Below are positions 8,901-16,076 of a DNA stretch of 64,000 nt, in pieces. Numbering within the stretch: position 1 is the stretch's first letter; each line of letters begins with the position of its first letter. Both the position numbers and the translations under genes were made by a program. A model generated the notes under the pieces. That model was given only the letters and a program-made list of their open reading frames with translations, searched no databases and was not told the origin of the DNA. The stretch covers positions 20,740-84,739 of the forward strand of contig JAFWOX010000091.1 in the NCBI GenBank assembly GCA_017545325.1, written 5' to 3'. The DNA comes from Oscillospiraceae bacterium. Lineage in GTDB: Bacteria > Bacillota_A > Clostridia > Oscillospirales > Oscillospiraceae.

Positions 8901-9140
8901 TCAGTCCTTTACGATGAGGCGGCTGATGGCCTCCGCGAACCGCTCCCGGTCTCCGGGAGTGCCGTGGACCACCACATCCACGGGCTTCGCCAGATCCAGG
9001 CTGAACAAGCCCAGCAGACTCTTGGCGTCCACCAGGTAGCGGCCGGAGACCACATCGATATCGCTCACCTGGGCGTTGGCCTGGGTAACAAAGTGCTTCA
9101 CGTCGTCTATGGTGCTCATGCGGATCCTGATCGGTTCCAT
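8901..9140 (-). CDS. HPr-like protein lacking the phosphorylatable histidine
   Basis: 79 residues from ATG 9140, which has AAGGAGGG seven bases ahead; an in-frame extension to 9203 lacks such a site. The C-terminal half (DAKSLLGLFSLDL) matches the HPr core around regulatory Ser46, but the first half reads STIDDVKHFVTQAN where true HPr has the HARP active-site histidine. It cannot act as a normal PTS phosphocarrier; a regulatory role comparable to Crh is possible but unproven. First gene of a two-gene operon with mtaB; the functional link is not evident. Confidence 0.8.
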   Translation of the reverse strand: MEPIRIRMSTIDDVKHFVTQANAQVSDIDVVSGRYLVDAKSLLGLFSLDLAKPVDVVVHGTPGDRERFAEAISRLIVKD

Positions 9141-9173
9141 GGGGATCCCTCCTTGCAATTCGTTTTCGGTTTG

Positions 9174-9203
9174 ATTATACTGCTTTTGCCTTGGGCAAGT
9201 CAA
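9174..9203 (-). promoter_or_regulatory. Sigma-A promoter for the HPr-like gene and mtaB
   Basis: TTGACT, 18 bp, TATAAT on the minus strand, 33 bp ahead of the start codon. Confidence 0.75.
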
Positions 9204-9227
9204 TTTGAAACAAGGAATGAAACGGAT

Positions 9228-10364
9228 ATGATCTATTTGGATAACGCAGCCACCACGAAGCCCTGCCGGGAGGCGGCGGAGGCGGTCGCATGGGCCATGA
9301 CCGGGCTATGGGGGAACCCCTCTGCGGGTCATGCCCCGGGGCGGGAGGCCCGGGCGGCGCTGGACAAGGCCAGGGAGCAGGTGCTGAGGGCCCTGGGACC
9401 CGGCGGGGAGCAGGGGAGCCTGACCTTCACCTCCGGGGGTACGGAGGCGGATAACCTGGCCCTTTTCGGCGGAGCGAAAAAGCAGATCCACCGGGGCAGG
9501 CATATCCTCAGCTCGAAGGTCGAGCATGAGGCGGTGCTGAAATGCCTGGAGGAGCTGAAGGCGGAGGGGTGGGAGGTCACCCTGCTGGATCCGGACGCCT
9601 CCGGCCGGATCCCCGTCCGGGCGGTGGAGGAGGCCCTGAGGCCGGATACGGTTCTGGTGAGCCTCATGCTGGTGAACAATGAGACCGGAGGCGTAACGGA
9701 GATCCCCCGCATCGCGGAGCTGCTGAAGGAGCGGGGCTCCCGAGCCCTGCTCCATACGGACGCGGTGCAGGCCTTCCTGAAGGTGCCCTTCAGCCCGGCC
9801 TCCCTGGGGGCGGATCTCATCACCCTCAGCGCCCATAAGATTTGCGGGCCCAAAGGGGCGGGGGCCCTGTGGTGCAGAAGCGGCCTGCGCCTTCCTCCGC
9901 TGCTTCGGGGCGGCGGTCAGGAGGGGGGGCTGCGCTCCGGCACGGAGCCAATGCCCGCCATTCTGGGCTTTGGGGCGGCTGCGGAGGCGCTCTCCGCCGG
10001 GAAGGACCGCGCCGCCCGCTATGCCGAGCTGCGGCGGATCCTCATGGAGGAGCTCCCCGGCGCTCTCTTCCTGGGGGATCCGGAATGCTGCGCCCCCCAT
10101 ATCTGCAGCCTCTCCTTTCCCGGAGCAAAGGCGGAGCCGCTGATGAACGAGCTGGACAGAAGGGGGATCTGCGTCTCCCGGGGTTCCGCCTGCGCCAGGG
10201 GCCGCCGGAGTCATGTGCTGGAGGCCATGGGCCTTCCGGCGAAGGTGATCGACGGGGCGCTCCGCCTCTCCTTCGGCCCGGAGAATACGGCGGAGGAGGT
10301 CCGGGAGGCCTGCGCCTGCCTCCGGGAGGCGGTCGCCCGGTACTTCCCCGGAGCGGGAAAGTGA
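9228..10364 (+). CDS. Cysteine desulfurase (NifS/IscS family)
   Basis: 378-residue PLP enzyme that takes sulfur from cysteine and passes it on as persulfide. Visible signatures: MIYLDNAATTKPC start, substrate region FTSGGTEADNLALFG, PLP lysine in LSAHKICGPKG and the catalytic Cys in SRGSACARG. Length agrees with the 375-400 residue family. The ribosome binding site is modest (AAGGAA about ten bases upstream). The gene stands alone between the divergent HPr-like operon and hom, with no scaffold or thiI gene beside it; mnmA further right (55 kb) needs such a sulfur donor, but pairing is only inference. Confidence 0.93.
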   Translation: MIYLDNAATTKPCREAAEAVAWAMTGLWGNPSAGHAPGREARAALDKAREQVLRALGPGGEQGSLTFTSGGTEADNLALFGGAKKQIHRGRHILSSKVEHEAVLKCLEELKAEGWEVTLLDPDASGRIPVRAVEEALRPDTVLVSLMLVNNETGGVTEIPRIAELLKERGSRALLHTDAVQAFLKVPFSPASLGADLITLSAHKICGPKGAGALWCRSGLRLPPLLRGGGQEGGLRSGTEPMPAILGFGAAAEALSAGKDRAARYAELRRILMEELPGALFLGDPECCAPHICSLSFPGAKAEPLMNELDRRGICVSRGSACARGRRSHVLEAMGLPAKVIDGALRLSFGPENTAEEVREACACLREAVARYFPGAGK

Positions 10365-10404
10365 TTTATTTCGCTGAATGGGAGAAGAATTCCCCCGGGA
10401 TGTA

Positions 10405-10433
10405 TTGCAAGTTTCCTCCATCTATGATACTAT
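10405..10433 (+). promoter_or_regulatory. Probable sigma-A promoter for hom-lysC
   Basis: TTGCAA, 17 bp, TACTAT; 56 bp ahead of the hom start. No riboswitch or T-box was recognised in the leader. Confidence 0.5.
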
Positions 10434-10488
10434 CATCAAATCCTAACGGCTAGGTTAAGAGATATACAGGAAAGCACAGGTGACGAGC

Positions 10489-11610
10489 ATGGTATCAATC
10501 GCAATTCTCGGCTTCGGGATCGTGGGTTCCGGCGTAGCCGGCGTACTGGAAAAGAACCGGGAGCAGATCGACGCTGCAGCCGGGGAAGCGGTACGGCTGA
10601 AGTATATCGTGGACGTGCGGGATTTTCCCGATAGTCCCTTTGCCCCTCTGCTCACCAAGGATTTTTCCGCCGTGGAGCGGGATCCCGATGTTCGGGTGGT
10701 GGTGGAGACCATCGGCGGCTGCGGCGTCGCCCTGGAGTTCACCCGCCGGGCCATCCTGGCCGGTAAGCATGTGGTGACCTCCAACAAGGCCCTGGTGGCC
10801 GCCCACGGGCGCGAGCTGCTGGAGCTGGCGAAGCTGCACAATGTCAATTATTTCTTCGAGGCCAGTGTGGGCGGCGGGATCCCCGTGCTCCGGCCCCTGA
10901 AGTTCGACCTGGCGGGCAACCGGATCACCCGCATACGGGGCGTTCTCAACGGCACGACGAACTATATCCTCACCGCCATGCGGGAGGAGAAGCTGAGCCT
11001 GGAGGAGGCCCTGCGCAGCGCCCAGGCCCGCGGCTATGCTGAGGCGAATCCCACGGACGACCTGAACGGCATGGACGCCGCCCGGAAGCTGGCCATCCTC
11101 TCCGACCTGGCCTGGGGCCGGGAGGTCCGGGCAGAGGAGATCGCCCGGGAGGGGATCCAGAATGTCAGCCTGAAGGATGTGGAGTGCGCCGCCCGGCTGG
11201 GAGGCAAGCTGAAGCTGATCTGCGAGGCAAAGCTCCTGCCGGAGGGCGGGCTGACGGCCTTTGTCGCCCCCCAGGTCGTAATGCCCGGCAGCATGCTCTA
11301 TGCCGTGGACGAAGCCTTCAACGCCGTGCTGATCACCGGCAACGCCGTGGGGGACGTGATGTTCTACGGCACCGGCGCGGGAAGCGAGCCCACCGCCAGC
11401 GCCGTGCTGGGGGATGTGCTGGACGCCGTCCGGCACAGGGACAAGCGCAGGGACATAGGCTGGTCCGGGGACCCGGCGGTGCTCAGCGATCCCATGGCGG
11501 TGAGCGGGCGCTGGTATGTGCGGCGGGGCGACGTCGCCGTTATCGCAGAGGCGCATCCCGCCGGACCGGCGGGGGAGGACGCCGCCTGCTATCGGGTCCT
11601 GGAAAAATGA
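10489..11610 (+). CDS. hom: Homoserine dehydrogenase
   Basis: 373 residues from ATG 10489 (AGGTGA five bases ahead; an upstream GTG at 10480 overlaps that site). Reduces aspartate semialdehyde to homoserine in the threonine/methionine branch. The Rossmann motif ILGFGIVGSGVAGVL, the core VTSNKALVA, the hallmark GVLNGTTNYIL and the catalytic-site segment NPTDDLNGMDAARKLAIL are all present. The C-terminus is short: the usual ACT regulatory domain is replaced by about 55 residues of weakly conserved sequence, so threonine feedback may be altered. lysC follows 46 bp later. Confidence 0.93.
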   Translation: MVSIAILGFGIVGSGVAGVLEKNREQIDAAAGEAVRLKYIVDVRDFPDSPFAPLLTKDFSAVERDPDVRVVVETIGGCGVALEFTRRAILAGKHVVTSNKALVAAHGRELLELAKLHNVNYFFEASVGGGIPVLRPLKFDLAGNRITRIRGVLNGTTNYILTAMREEKLSLEEALRSAQARGYAEANPTDDLNGMDAARKLAILSDLAWGREVRAEEIAREGIQNVSLKDVECAARLGGKLKLICEAKLLPEGGLTAFVAPQVVMPGSMLYAVDEAFNAVLITGNAVGDVMFYGTGAGSEPTASAVLGDVLDAVRHRDKRRDIGWSGDPAVLSDPMAVSGRWYVRRGDVAVIAEAHPAGPAGEDAACYRVLEK

Positions 11611-11656
11611 GAAGAGGAACCGTGGTATACGGTTGAAATAAGGTGGGATCGGAACA

Positions 11657-12865
11657 ATGCTAATCGTACAGAAATTCGGCGGCTCCTCCGTTGCGGATGC
11701 TGCCAAGCTTCGGCGGGTGGCCGGCATCATTGCGGACGCAAAGAAGGCCGGGAACGACGTCATCGTCGTCCTCTCCGCCCAGGGGGACACCACCGACGAC
11801 CTGATCGCCAAGGCGCATGAGATCAGCCCGGAGCCCAACCGCCGGGAGCTGGATATGCTCATGGTCACCGGGGAGCAGATCTCCATCTCCCTCTGCGCCA
11901 TGGCGCTGCAGGAGCTGGGGATTCCGGCCATTTCTCTGCTGGGGTGGCAGGTGCGCCTGCGCACCAGCTCGGAATACGGCAGCGCCCGGATCCGCAGCTT
12001 GGATACCGAGCGCATCCAGCAGGAGCTGGACCAGGGCAAGGTGGTTCTGGTGGCAGGCTTCCAGGGCGTCAACCGCAGGGGGGATATGACTACCCTGGGC
12101 CGGGGCGGCAGCGATACCACCGCCGTGGCCATCGCAGCGAAGATGCATGCGGATCTGTGCCAGATCTATACGGATGTGGAGGGCGTGTACACCGCCGACC
12201 CCAGGATCATTCCCAATGCGAAGAAGCTGGATGAGATCACCTACGCCGAGATGCTGGAGCTGGCCTCCATGGGCGCGCAGGTGCTGCATAACCGCTCCGT
12301 GGAGCTGGCCAAGCGCTACGGGGTGGAGCTGGAGGTCCTCTCCAGCTATGTCCGCAAGCCCGGTACTAAAGTTAAGGAGGTCGTGAAAACCATGGAGGAG
12401 ACCAAGATCAGCGGCATTGCCAAGGACGATAAGATCGCCCGGCTGGCCCTGGTGGGCCTGAAGGATGAGCCCGGCATCGCCTTTCGCGTTTTCCGGGTCC
12501 TGGCCAAGGAGAAGATCAACGTGGATCTGATCCTCCAGTCCATCGGCCGGGACAATACCAAGGATATCAGCTTTACCCTGGCCCGGGACGATCTGAGCCG
12601 GGCGAAGGCCGCCCTGGAAAAGGAACAGGACTCCATCGGCTACGAGAAGCTGACCGTGAAGGACCAGGTGAGCAAGCTCAGCGTGGTGGGCGCCGGGATG
12701 ATCAATAAATCCGGCATCGCCGTGATGCTCTTTGAAGCCCTGGCCGCGGCCCAGGTGAATATCCACATGATCTCCACCAGCGAGATCAAGATTTCCGTGC
12801 TGATCGACGCCAGCAAGGCGGAGGCAGCCATGCGCGCGGTGCACCGGAAGTTTTTTGAGGAGTGA
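11657..12865 (+). CDS. lysC: Aspartate kinase
   Basis: 402 residues; phosphorylates aspartate as the first step to lysine, threonine and methionine. The kinase domain starts VQKFGGSSVAD, contains MVTGEQIS and the GRGGSDTTAVAIA and YTDVEGVYTADPR segments. Two ACT domains follow from about residue 255 (first near IARLALVGLKDEPG, second near VSKLSVVGAGM). Length matches class I monofunctional aspartokinases. Inside the gene an AAGGAGGT at 12374-12381 sits ten bases before in-frame ATG 12392, so a separate 157-residue ACT-only beta subunit is likely also made, as known for Bacillus aspartokinase II. Confidence 0.95.
   Translation: MLIVQKFGGSSVADAAKLRRVAGIIADAKKAGNDVIVVLSAQGDTTDDLIAKAHEISPEPNRRELDMLMVTGEQISISLCAMALQELGIPAISLLGWQVRLRTSSEYGSARIRSLDTERIQQELDQGKVVLVAGFQGVNRRGDMTTLGRGGSDTTAVAIAAKMHADLCQIYTDVEGVYTADPRIIPNAKKLDEITYAEMLELASMGAQVLHNRSVELAKRYGVELEVLSSYVRKPGTKVKEVVKTMEETKISGIAKDDKIARLALVGLKDEPGIAFRVFRVLAKEKINVDLILQSIGRDNTKDISFTLARDDLSRAKAALEKEQDSIGYEKLTVKDQVSKLSVVGAGMINKSGIAVMLFEALAAAQVNIHMISTSEIKISVLIDASKAEAAMRAVHRKFFEE
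12374..12394 (+). promoter_or_regulatory. Internal ribosome binding site and start for the aspartokinase beta subunit
   Basis: AAGGAGGT at 12374-12381, ten bases, then ATG 12392-12394 in the lysC frame (codon 246). The encoded 157 residues comprise exactly the two ACT domains. Confidence 0.65.
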
Positions 12866-12874
12866 GTTTTCCGC

Positions 12875-12935
12875 GCCCGGGCGGTTTCGCCCGGGCCGAC
12901 CGGCTCCCGCCGGAAGGTGCGCTCCGTGTTTTTTT
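12875..12935 (+). terminator. Terminator after lysC
   Basis: Stem GCCCGGGCG / CGCCCGGGC with loop GTTT, a second small stem CCGGC / GCCGG, then a run of seven T at 12929-12935. Confidence 0.7.
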
Positions 12936-12951
12936 ATGCAAATTATCGAAT

Positions 12952-12986
12952 TCAGTCTTGTAATTTTGTCAGTCTTGTGCTAAACT
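12952..12986 (+). promoter_or_regulatory. Sigma-A promoter with direct repeats, upstream of a membrane protein
   Basis: TTGTAA (12958-12963), 17 bp, TAAACT (12981-12986) preceded by TGC. The 10-mer TCAGTCTTGT occurs at 12952 and again at 12969, 17 bp apart, overlapping the -35 and spacer; it could be a regulator site. Confidence 0.55.
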
Positions 12987-13041
12987 GCATTTACAAGAGC
13001 AGTAGCTTTGATTTTACCTGGTAAGTCTGGAGGAAGATCAA

Positions 13042-13608
13042 ATGGAATTCGATCCGAAAAGAGCTGGAATCCTGCAGCGCTGCAAGATCGCCCATCTGGC
13101 CATCGTCATTTGCGTTGCCCTCATTTTCCTGAGCTGGTTTTTCCCTTATTTCAAGTATGATCCCTGGGATGATAAGGACCTGAAGACCCAGAACAGCATG
13201 TGGGGCGAGATTTTCTTCAATTACAACTTCATGCAGCTTGAAGATTACATGAAGGAAGACGCCACCTATAAGACCTCCGCTCCCTATTCGGAGGAGACTC
13301 CCTTCAAGTTTGTCAGCCTGCGTCAGCTCGGCGCCCCGGTGATCTGCATGGTCTGCGGCATCATCATTCTGGCGACCATGGGCAAAAAGGGCATTATGAC
13401 GAATTTGATCCCGTTGATCATGTCCATCGTGGGCATCAAGGGCTGGTTCGCGGGCAACCTGATGCCGAGGTGGGCGAATACCGGCTTCCAGTACATCAGC
13501 GGAGCCTTGTTCATCGTCATGTTTATCATTACCGTGATCAGCATTGTCTTTGCGGTGCAGGAGATCAAGTCCCGTCCTGCGGACTACTACCTGCCCTCTC
13601 TCAACTGA
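13042..13608 (+). CDS. Integral membrane protein of unknown function
   Basis: 188 residues with four predicted membrane segments (about 17-37, 97-114, 118-137 and 148-168). A loop of about 55 mostly polar, aromatic-rich residues (FKYDPWDDKDLKTQ onward) lies between segments 1 and 2. GGAGG precedes the ATG. No family was recognised. It is monocistronic, bounded by its own promoter and a very strong terminator. Base composition is slightly lower in GC than the neighbouring genes. Confidence 0.75.
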   Translation: MEFDPKRAGILQRCKIAHLAIVICVALIFLSWFFPYFKYDPWDDKDLKTQNSMWGEIFFNYNFMQLEDYMKEDATYKTSAPYSEETPFKFVSLRQLGAPVICMVCGIIILATMGKKGIMTNLIPLIMSIVGIKGWFAGNLMPRWANTGFQYISGALFIVMFIITVISIVFAVQEIKSRPADYYLPSLN

Positions 13609-13619
13609 GCCTTACCGAA

Positions 13620-13653
13620 GAAGGGCGCGCAAGCTGCGCGCCCTTCTTTTTTT
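13620..13653 (+). terminator. Strong intrinsic terminator
   Basis: Perfect 11-bp stem GAAGGGCGCGC / GCGCGCCCTTC, five-base loop, followed immediately by seven T. Confidence 0.93.
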
Positions 13654-13676
13654 GCCCGTGCGCCTTTCCGCCCGGC

Positions 13677-13705
13677 TCATTTCCCTCTCCTTGGGCGCAT
13701 ATACT
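13677..13705 (+). promoter_or_regulatory. Candidate sigma-E promoter for spoIIID
   Basis: TCATTT at 13677-13682, 15 bp, then CATATACT at 13698-13705, close to the sporulation sigma-E -10 consensus CATACAnT. spoIIID is a sigma-E target in Bacillus; the match is by eye only. Confidence 0.35.
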
Positions 13706-13740
13706 CCCAATGATCCCTCCGGGATCAGGAAGTACGGGGA

Positions 13741-14013
13741 GTGGTGCCTATTCGCACGGAGATCGAGGACAGAGCATTCCGGCTCGCGATCTACATGATC
13801 GAAAACGGAGGAACCGTCCGGGCTGCCGCAGCGCGATACGGGGTCTCAAAGTCCACGGTACACAAGGACCTGACCCGGCGTCTGCCGGAGATCGATCCGG
13901 CCCTCTACCGCCGGGTGAAGGAGATCCTGGACCGCAACAAGGCGGAGCGTCACCTTCGGGGAGGAGCGGCCACCAGAAGAAAGTACAAAGGGGAAACGGG
14001 GGAGGGAAGCTGA
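13741..14013 (+). CDS. spoIIID: Sporulation transcriptional regulator SpoIIID
   Basis: 90 residues; a mother-cell DNA-binding protein that switches gene expression between the sigma-E and sigma-K stages of sporulation. The helix-turn-helix AARYGVSKSTVHKDLTRRLP and the downstream basic region LDRNKAERHLRGGAATRRKY match the family almost residue for residue. Start is GTG 13741, with AGGAAG eight bases ahead; a second GTG at 13744 is possible. A sigma-E-like promoter lies upstream and a terminator follows. Confidence 0.96.
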   Translation: MVPIRTEIEDRAFRLAIYMIENGGTVRAAAARYGVSKSTVHKDLTRRLPEIDPALYRRVKEILDRNKAERHLRGGAATRRKYKGETGEGS

Positions 14014-14026
14014 CCCCCATAAATAT

Positions 14027-14090
14027 CCGTCCCGGAGCATGGGCAGATACGCCGGTTGGACCGGGTTCTCCCATTCCGGGACGGTTTTTT
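14027..14090 (+). terminator. Terminator after spoIIID
   Basis: Stem CCGTCCCGGA / TCCGGGACGG, extended inside by ATGGG / CCCAT, then six T. Confidence 0.85.
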
Positions 14091-14105
14091 GAAATTGCCT
14101 GAAAG

Positions 14106-14132
14106 GCGGAGTCGGCCTGGGGCCGGCTCCGC
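14106..14132 (-). terminator. Probable terminator of the sigma/anti-sigma operon
   Basis: A 12-bp stem GCGGAGTCGGCC / GGCCGGCTCCGC (one wobble) just past the rsgI-like stop; the minus-strand tail is only moderately T-rich. Confidence 0.5.
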
Positions 14133-14160
14133 GAGGGGAGCCTTTCCCAAATGAGGATCC

Positions 14161-14530
14161 TTAATCCTCCTCCCGGTTGTCATCCTCGTCGTAGGGATCC
14201 ACCGGATCGTCGTCCTCCGGGTCGTCGTCATCGCAGGGATCCTCGTGCTCGTTGTCCCCCAGGTCGTCGTCATCGCAGGGATCCTCGTGCTCGTCGTCCT
14301 CCGGGTCGTCATCGCAGGGATCCTCGTGATCGTCCTCCTCCGGGTCGTCGTCGTGGGGATCCTCATGCTCGTCGTCCTCCGGGTCGTCGTCGTGGGGATC
14401 CTCGTGGTTATCGTCCGCCGGGTCGTCGTCGCAGGGATCCTCGTGGTCGTCGTCCTCCGGGTCGTCGTCATCGTAGGGATCCTCGTGGTCGTTGTCCTCC
14501 CGGTCATCGTTGTCATCGGGATCCTCCGGG
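14161..14530. repeat. In-frame minisatellite encoding the acidic tail
   Basis: About seven tandem units of 39-42 bp (for example CCGGGTCGTCGTCATCGCAG on the plus strand), diverged by substitutions and by one-codon length changes, all keeping the reading frame of the anti-sigma gene. Confidence 0.85.
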
Positions 14531-15336
14531 TCAAGCAGGGATTCCCAATCGCCGAGGACTTCTCCTCCGTCTCCCAGATATCCGGAAATATCGATACCCG
14601 CAGCCCGACAGTATTTGATCAGACCTGTCATGGGCATTCCGGTAAGAAGCTCCATATCCCAGGCGGGGTGATCCTGCAGGAGCCGAAGGATCAGGGTCGC
14701 CTTGCCGGGGGTGATCCCGTATTTCCCGGCAAGCTCTTCTGCAGCGGCGTCCGGCTTTATCGTCTGCCCAAGGATAATGCTGTTTCCGAGAAGATTCCTC
14801 AGCGTCTGTTCAGCATCCTCGGAAACTCTCTGCCTCAAGGACTCCGTCCTGCTTTCGTTTCTTCCGTTTACGGAGATCAGCAGCGTATTCTGCGCCGGAG
14901 ACAGATATCCGTGCCTGACCATCGAGCCGAGCAGGGCGTTCATGGCCGTGTCGATATGGGTGTTTCTGAGCTTCATGTTATCCAGGATGATCCGGCCGTC
15001 TTCGTTGTCCGCCTCGGCGCGAACCACCCGCCCAAGGCGGTTTACCTCCACCGAGACGCTGGGATTCACATCCAGACAGATTGTGGCGTCGGGGGTGCGG
15101 AAAAGCTGGAACCATCCGATGAAGACAAGCGCAAAGCAGGCTGCGGCGAGACCGGCCCATCCCCGGTAATTCCGGGATGCTTTTGTCTTCTTATGCCCCG
15201 CTTCCTCCAGATACCAGACGTCCCCGGAGGCTTTTTCCACCGGCTTTTCCCAAAGCTCCTCAGCATGGTTCGGAGTCATGGCCGCTGCTGCCCGGCGGAT
15301 CTGGTCGTTCACCTGCCGTTCATTCAGACTTTTCAC
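14161..15336 (-). CDS. RsgI-like membrane anti-sigma factor with acidic repeat tail
   Basis: 391 residues. An N-terminal cytoplasmic segment (1-57) would bind the sigma factor; one membrane segment (about 58-79) follows; then an RsgI-type extracytoplasmic domain starting CLDVNPSVSVEVNRLGRVV and running to about residue 265. The last 120 residues are seven imperfect repeats of 13-14 residues, HEDP-x-DDD(D)-PEDD, where x is Tyr, Cys or His. The GTG start at 15336 overlaps the sigma stop (GTGA), with GGAGGGGG ahead, so the pair is translationally coupled. By analogy with RsgI it holds the ECF sigma factor inactive until an outside signal arrives. The acidic His/Cys tail is unusual and may bind metal ions or wall polymers; that is inference. 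Confidence 0.82.
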   Translation of the reverse strand: MKSLNERQVNDQIRRAAAAMTPNHAEELWEKPVEKASGDVWYLEEAGHKKTKASRNYRGWAGLAAACFALVFIGWFQLFRTPDATICLDVNPSVSVEVNRLGRVVRAEADNEDGRIILDNMKLRNTHIDTAMNALLGSMVRHGYLSPAQNTLLISVNGRNESRTESLRQRVSEDAEQTLRNLLGNSIILGQTIKPDAAAEELAGKYGITPGKATLILRLLQDHPAWDMELLTGMPMTGLIKYCRAAGIDISGYLGDGGEVLGDWESLLDPEDPDDNDDREDNDHEDPYDDDDPEDDDHEDPCDDDPADDNHEDPHDDDPEDDEHEDPHDDDPEEDDHEDPCDDDPEDDEHEDPCDDDDLGDNEHEDPCDDDDPEDDDPVDPYDEDDNREED

Positions 15337-15908
15337 AGTACCCCCTCCAATGCTGACCGCAGTCTTTTGATCCCGCGGTTATACTTAGATAAAACGGTCG
15401 ATAAAGGCATATCCATCAGGCCGGCGATTTCTCTGTGCTTCATCCCGCTTACCGCATGGAGCATGATGATCCTGCAGGTATCCTCCGGAAGGACCGTAAA
15501 GGCTTTCTCCAGCGTCAGCCTGTCGTCGGCGTTTTCGATCTGATCGAGTCCCAGATCCTGCGCCCTGTCCTCCTCCGGAAGCGGTACGATGCGGGCGCGC
15601 TGCCTGTACGTCATCAGGCAGATATTTCGGGTGATCGTAAAGATCCAGGCCAGCGGTTTTCCCTGGGGCTGATACAGGTGCGCCGCGCTTCTTATCTTCA
15701 GGAACGTATCCTGCATGGCGTCCTCGGCCTCGGTGCGGTTGCGGAGGATGCTTAAGGCATAGGCGAAGACTGCTGAGGAGCATTTTTCATACAGGGTGAG
15801 GAATGCCTCTTTATCCTCGGCGGCAATGCGTGAGAACAGAGACTCATCAAGCTGAATCTCAGCTTGCTGAGCCGGTGCCTCATAGACTACTGCTTCGAAT
15901 ACCAGCAC
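15333..15908 (-). CDS. ECF-type RNA polymerase sigma factor
   Basis: 191 residues. Region 2 is seen in EKCSSAVFAYALSILRNRTE and AEDAMQDTFLKI (-10 recognition); region 4 in TLEKAFTVLPEDTCRIIMLH and MKHREIAGLMDMPLSTVLSK (helix-turn-helix for the -35). The start is set at GTG 15908, eight bases after AAGAGG; the open frame continues upstream to 15944 without a ribosome binding site. Region 4 is of ECF type rather than the SigI type usually paired with RsgI. Its gene overlaps the anti-sigma gene by four bases. Likely targets include its own operon and perhaps the secreted protein gene just upstream, which is unproven. Confidence 0.9.
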   Translation of the reverse strand: MLVFEAVVYEAPAQQAEIQLDESLFSRIAAEDKEAFLTLYEKCSSAVFAYALSILRNRTEAEDAMQDTFLKIRSAAHLYQPQGKPLAWIFTITRNICLMTYRQRARIVPLPEEDRAQDLGLDQIENADDRLTLEKAFTVLPEDTCRIIMLHAVSGMKHREIAGLMDMPLSTVLSKYNRGIKRLRSALEGVL

Positions 15909-15960
15909 GTCTGCCACCTCTTTTTGTCCGTTTGTGCAGCGCAATTGAATCGGTCATCCC

Positions 15961-15989
15961 ATTATACCGGAAATCGGGAGACATTTGAA
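15961..15989 (-). promoter_or_regulatory. Promoter of the sigma/anti-sigma operon
   Basis: TTCAAA, 17 bp, TATAAT on the minus strand, about 52 bp ahead of the sigma start. It looks like a sigma-A site; an ECF-type autoregulated site was not evident. Confidence 0.6.
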
Positions 15990-16021
15990 GCAGAAGAAAG
16001 CAAATCGGATGGACCGCGCCG

Positions 16022-16061
16022 AAAAAAGGGAGAAAGGCGGAGGACCCGCTCTTCTCCCTTT
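16022..16061 (-). terminator. Terminator of the secreted protein gene
   Basis: AAAGGGAGAA / TTCTCCCTTT stem; on the minus strand the stem runs into six T. Confidence 0.8.
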
Positions 16062-16076
16062 CCCGGTCAGATCGCG

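Noticed and set aside
14161..14530. Tandem repeats considered as a CRISPR array
   Set aside because: Units are contiguous, degenerate and in frame with a protein; there are no spacers and no cas genes.
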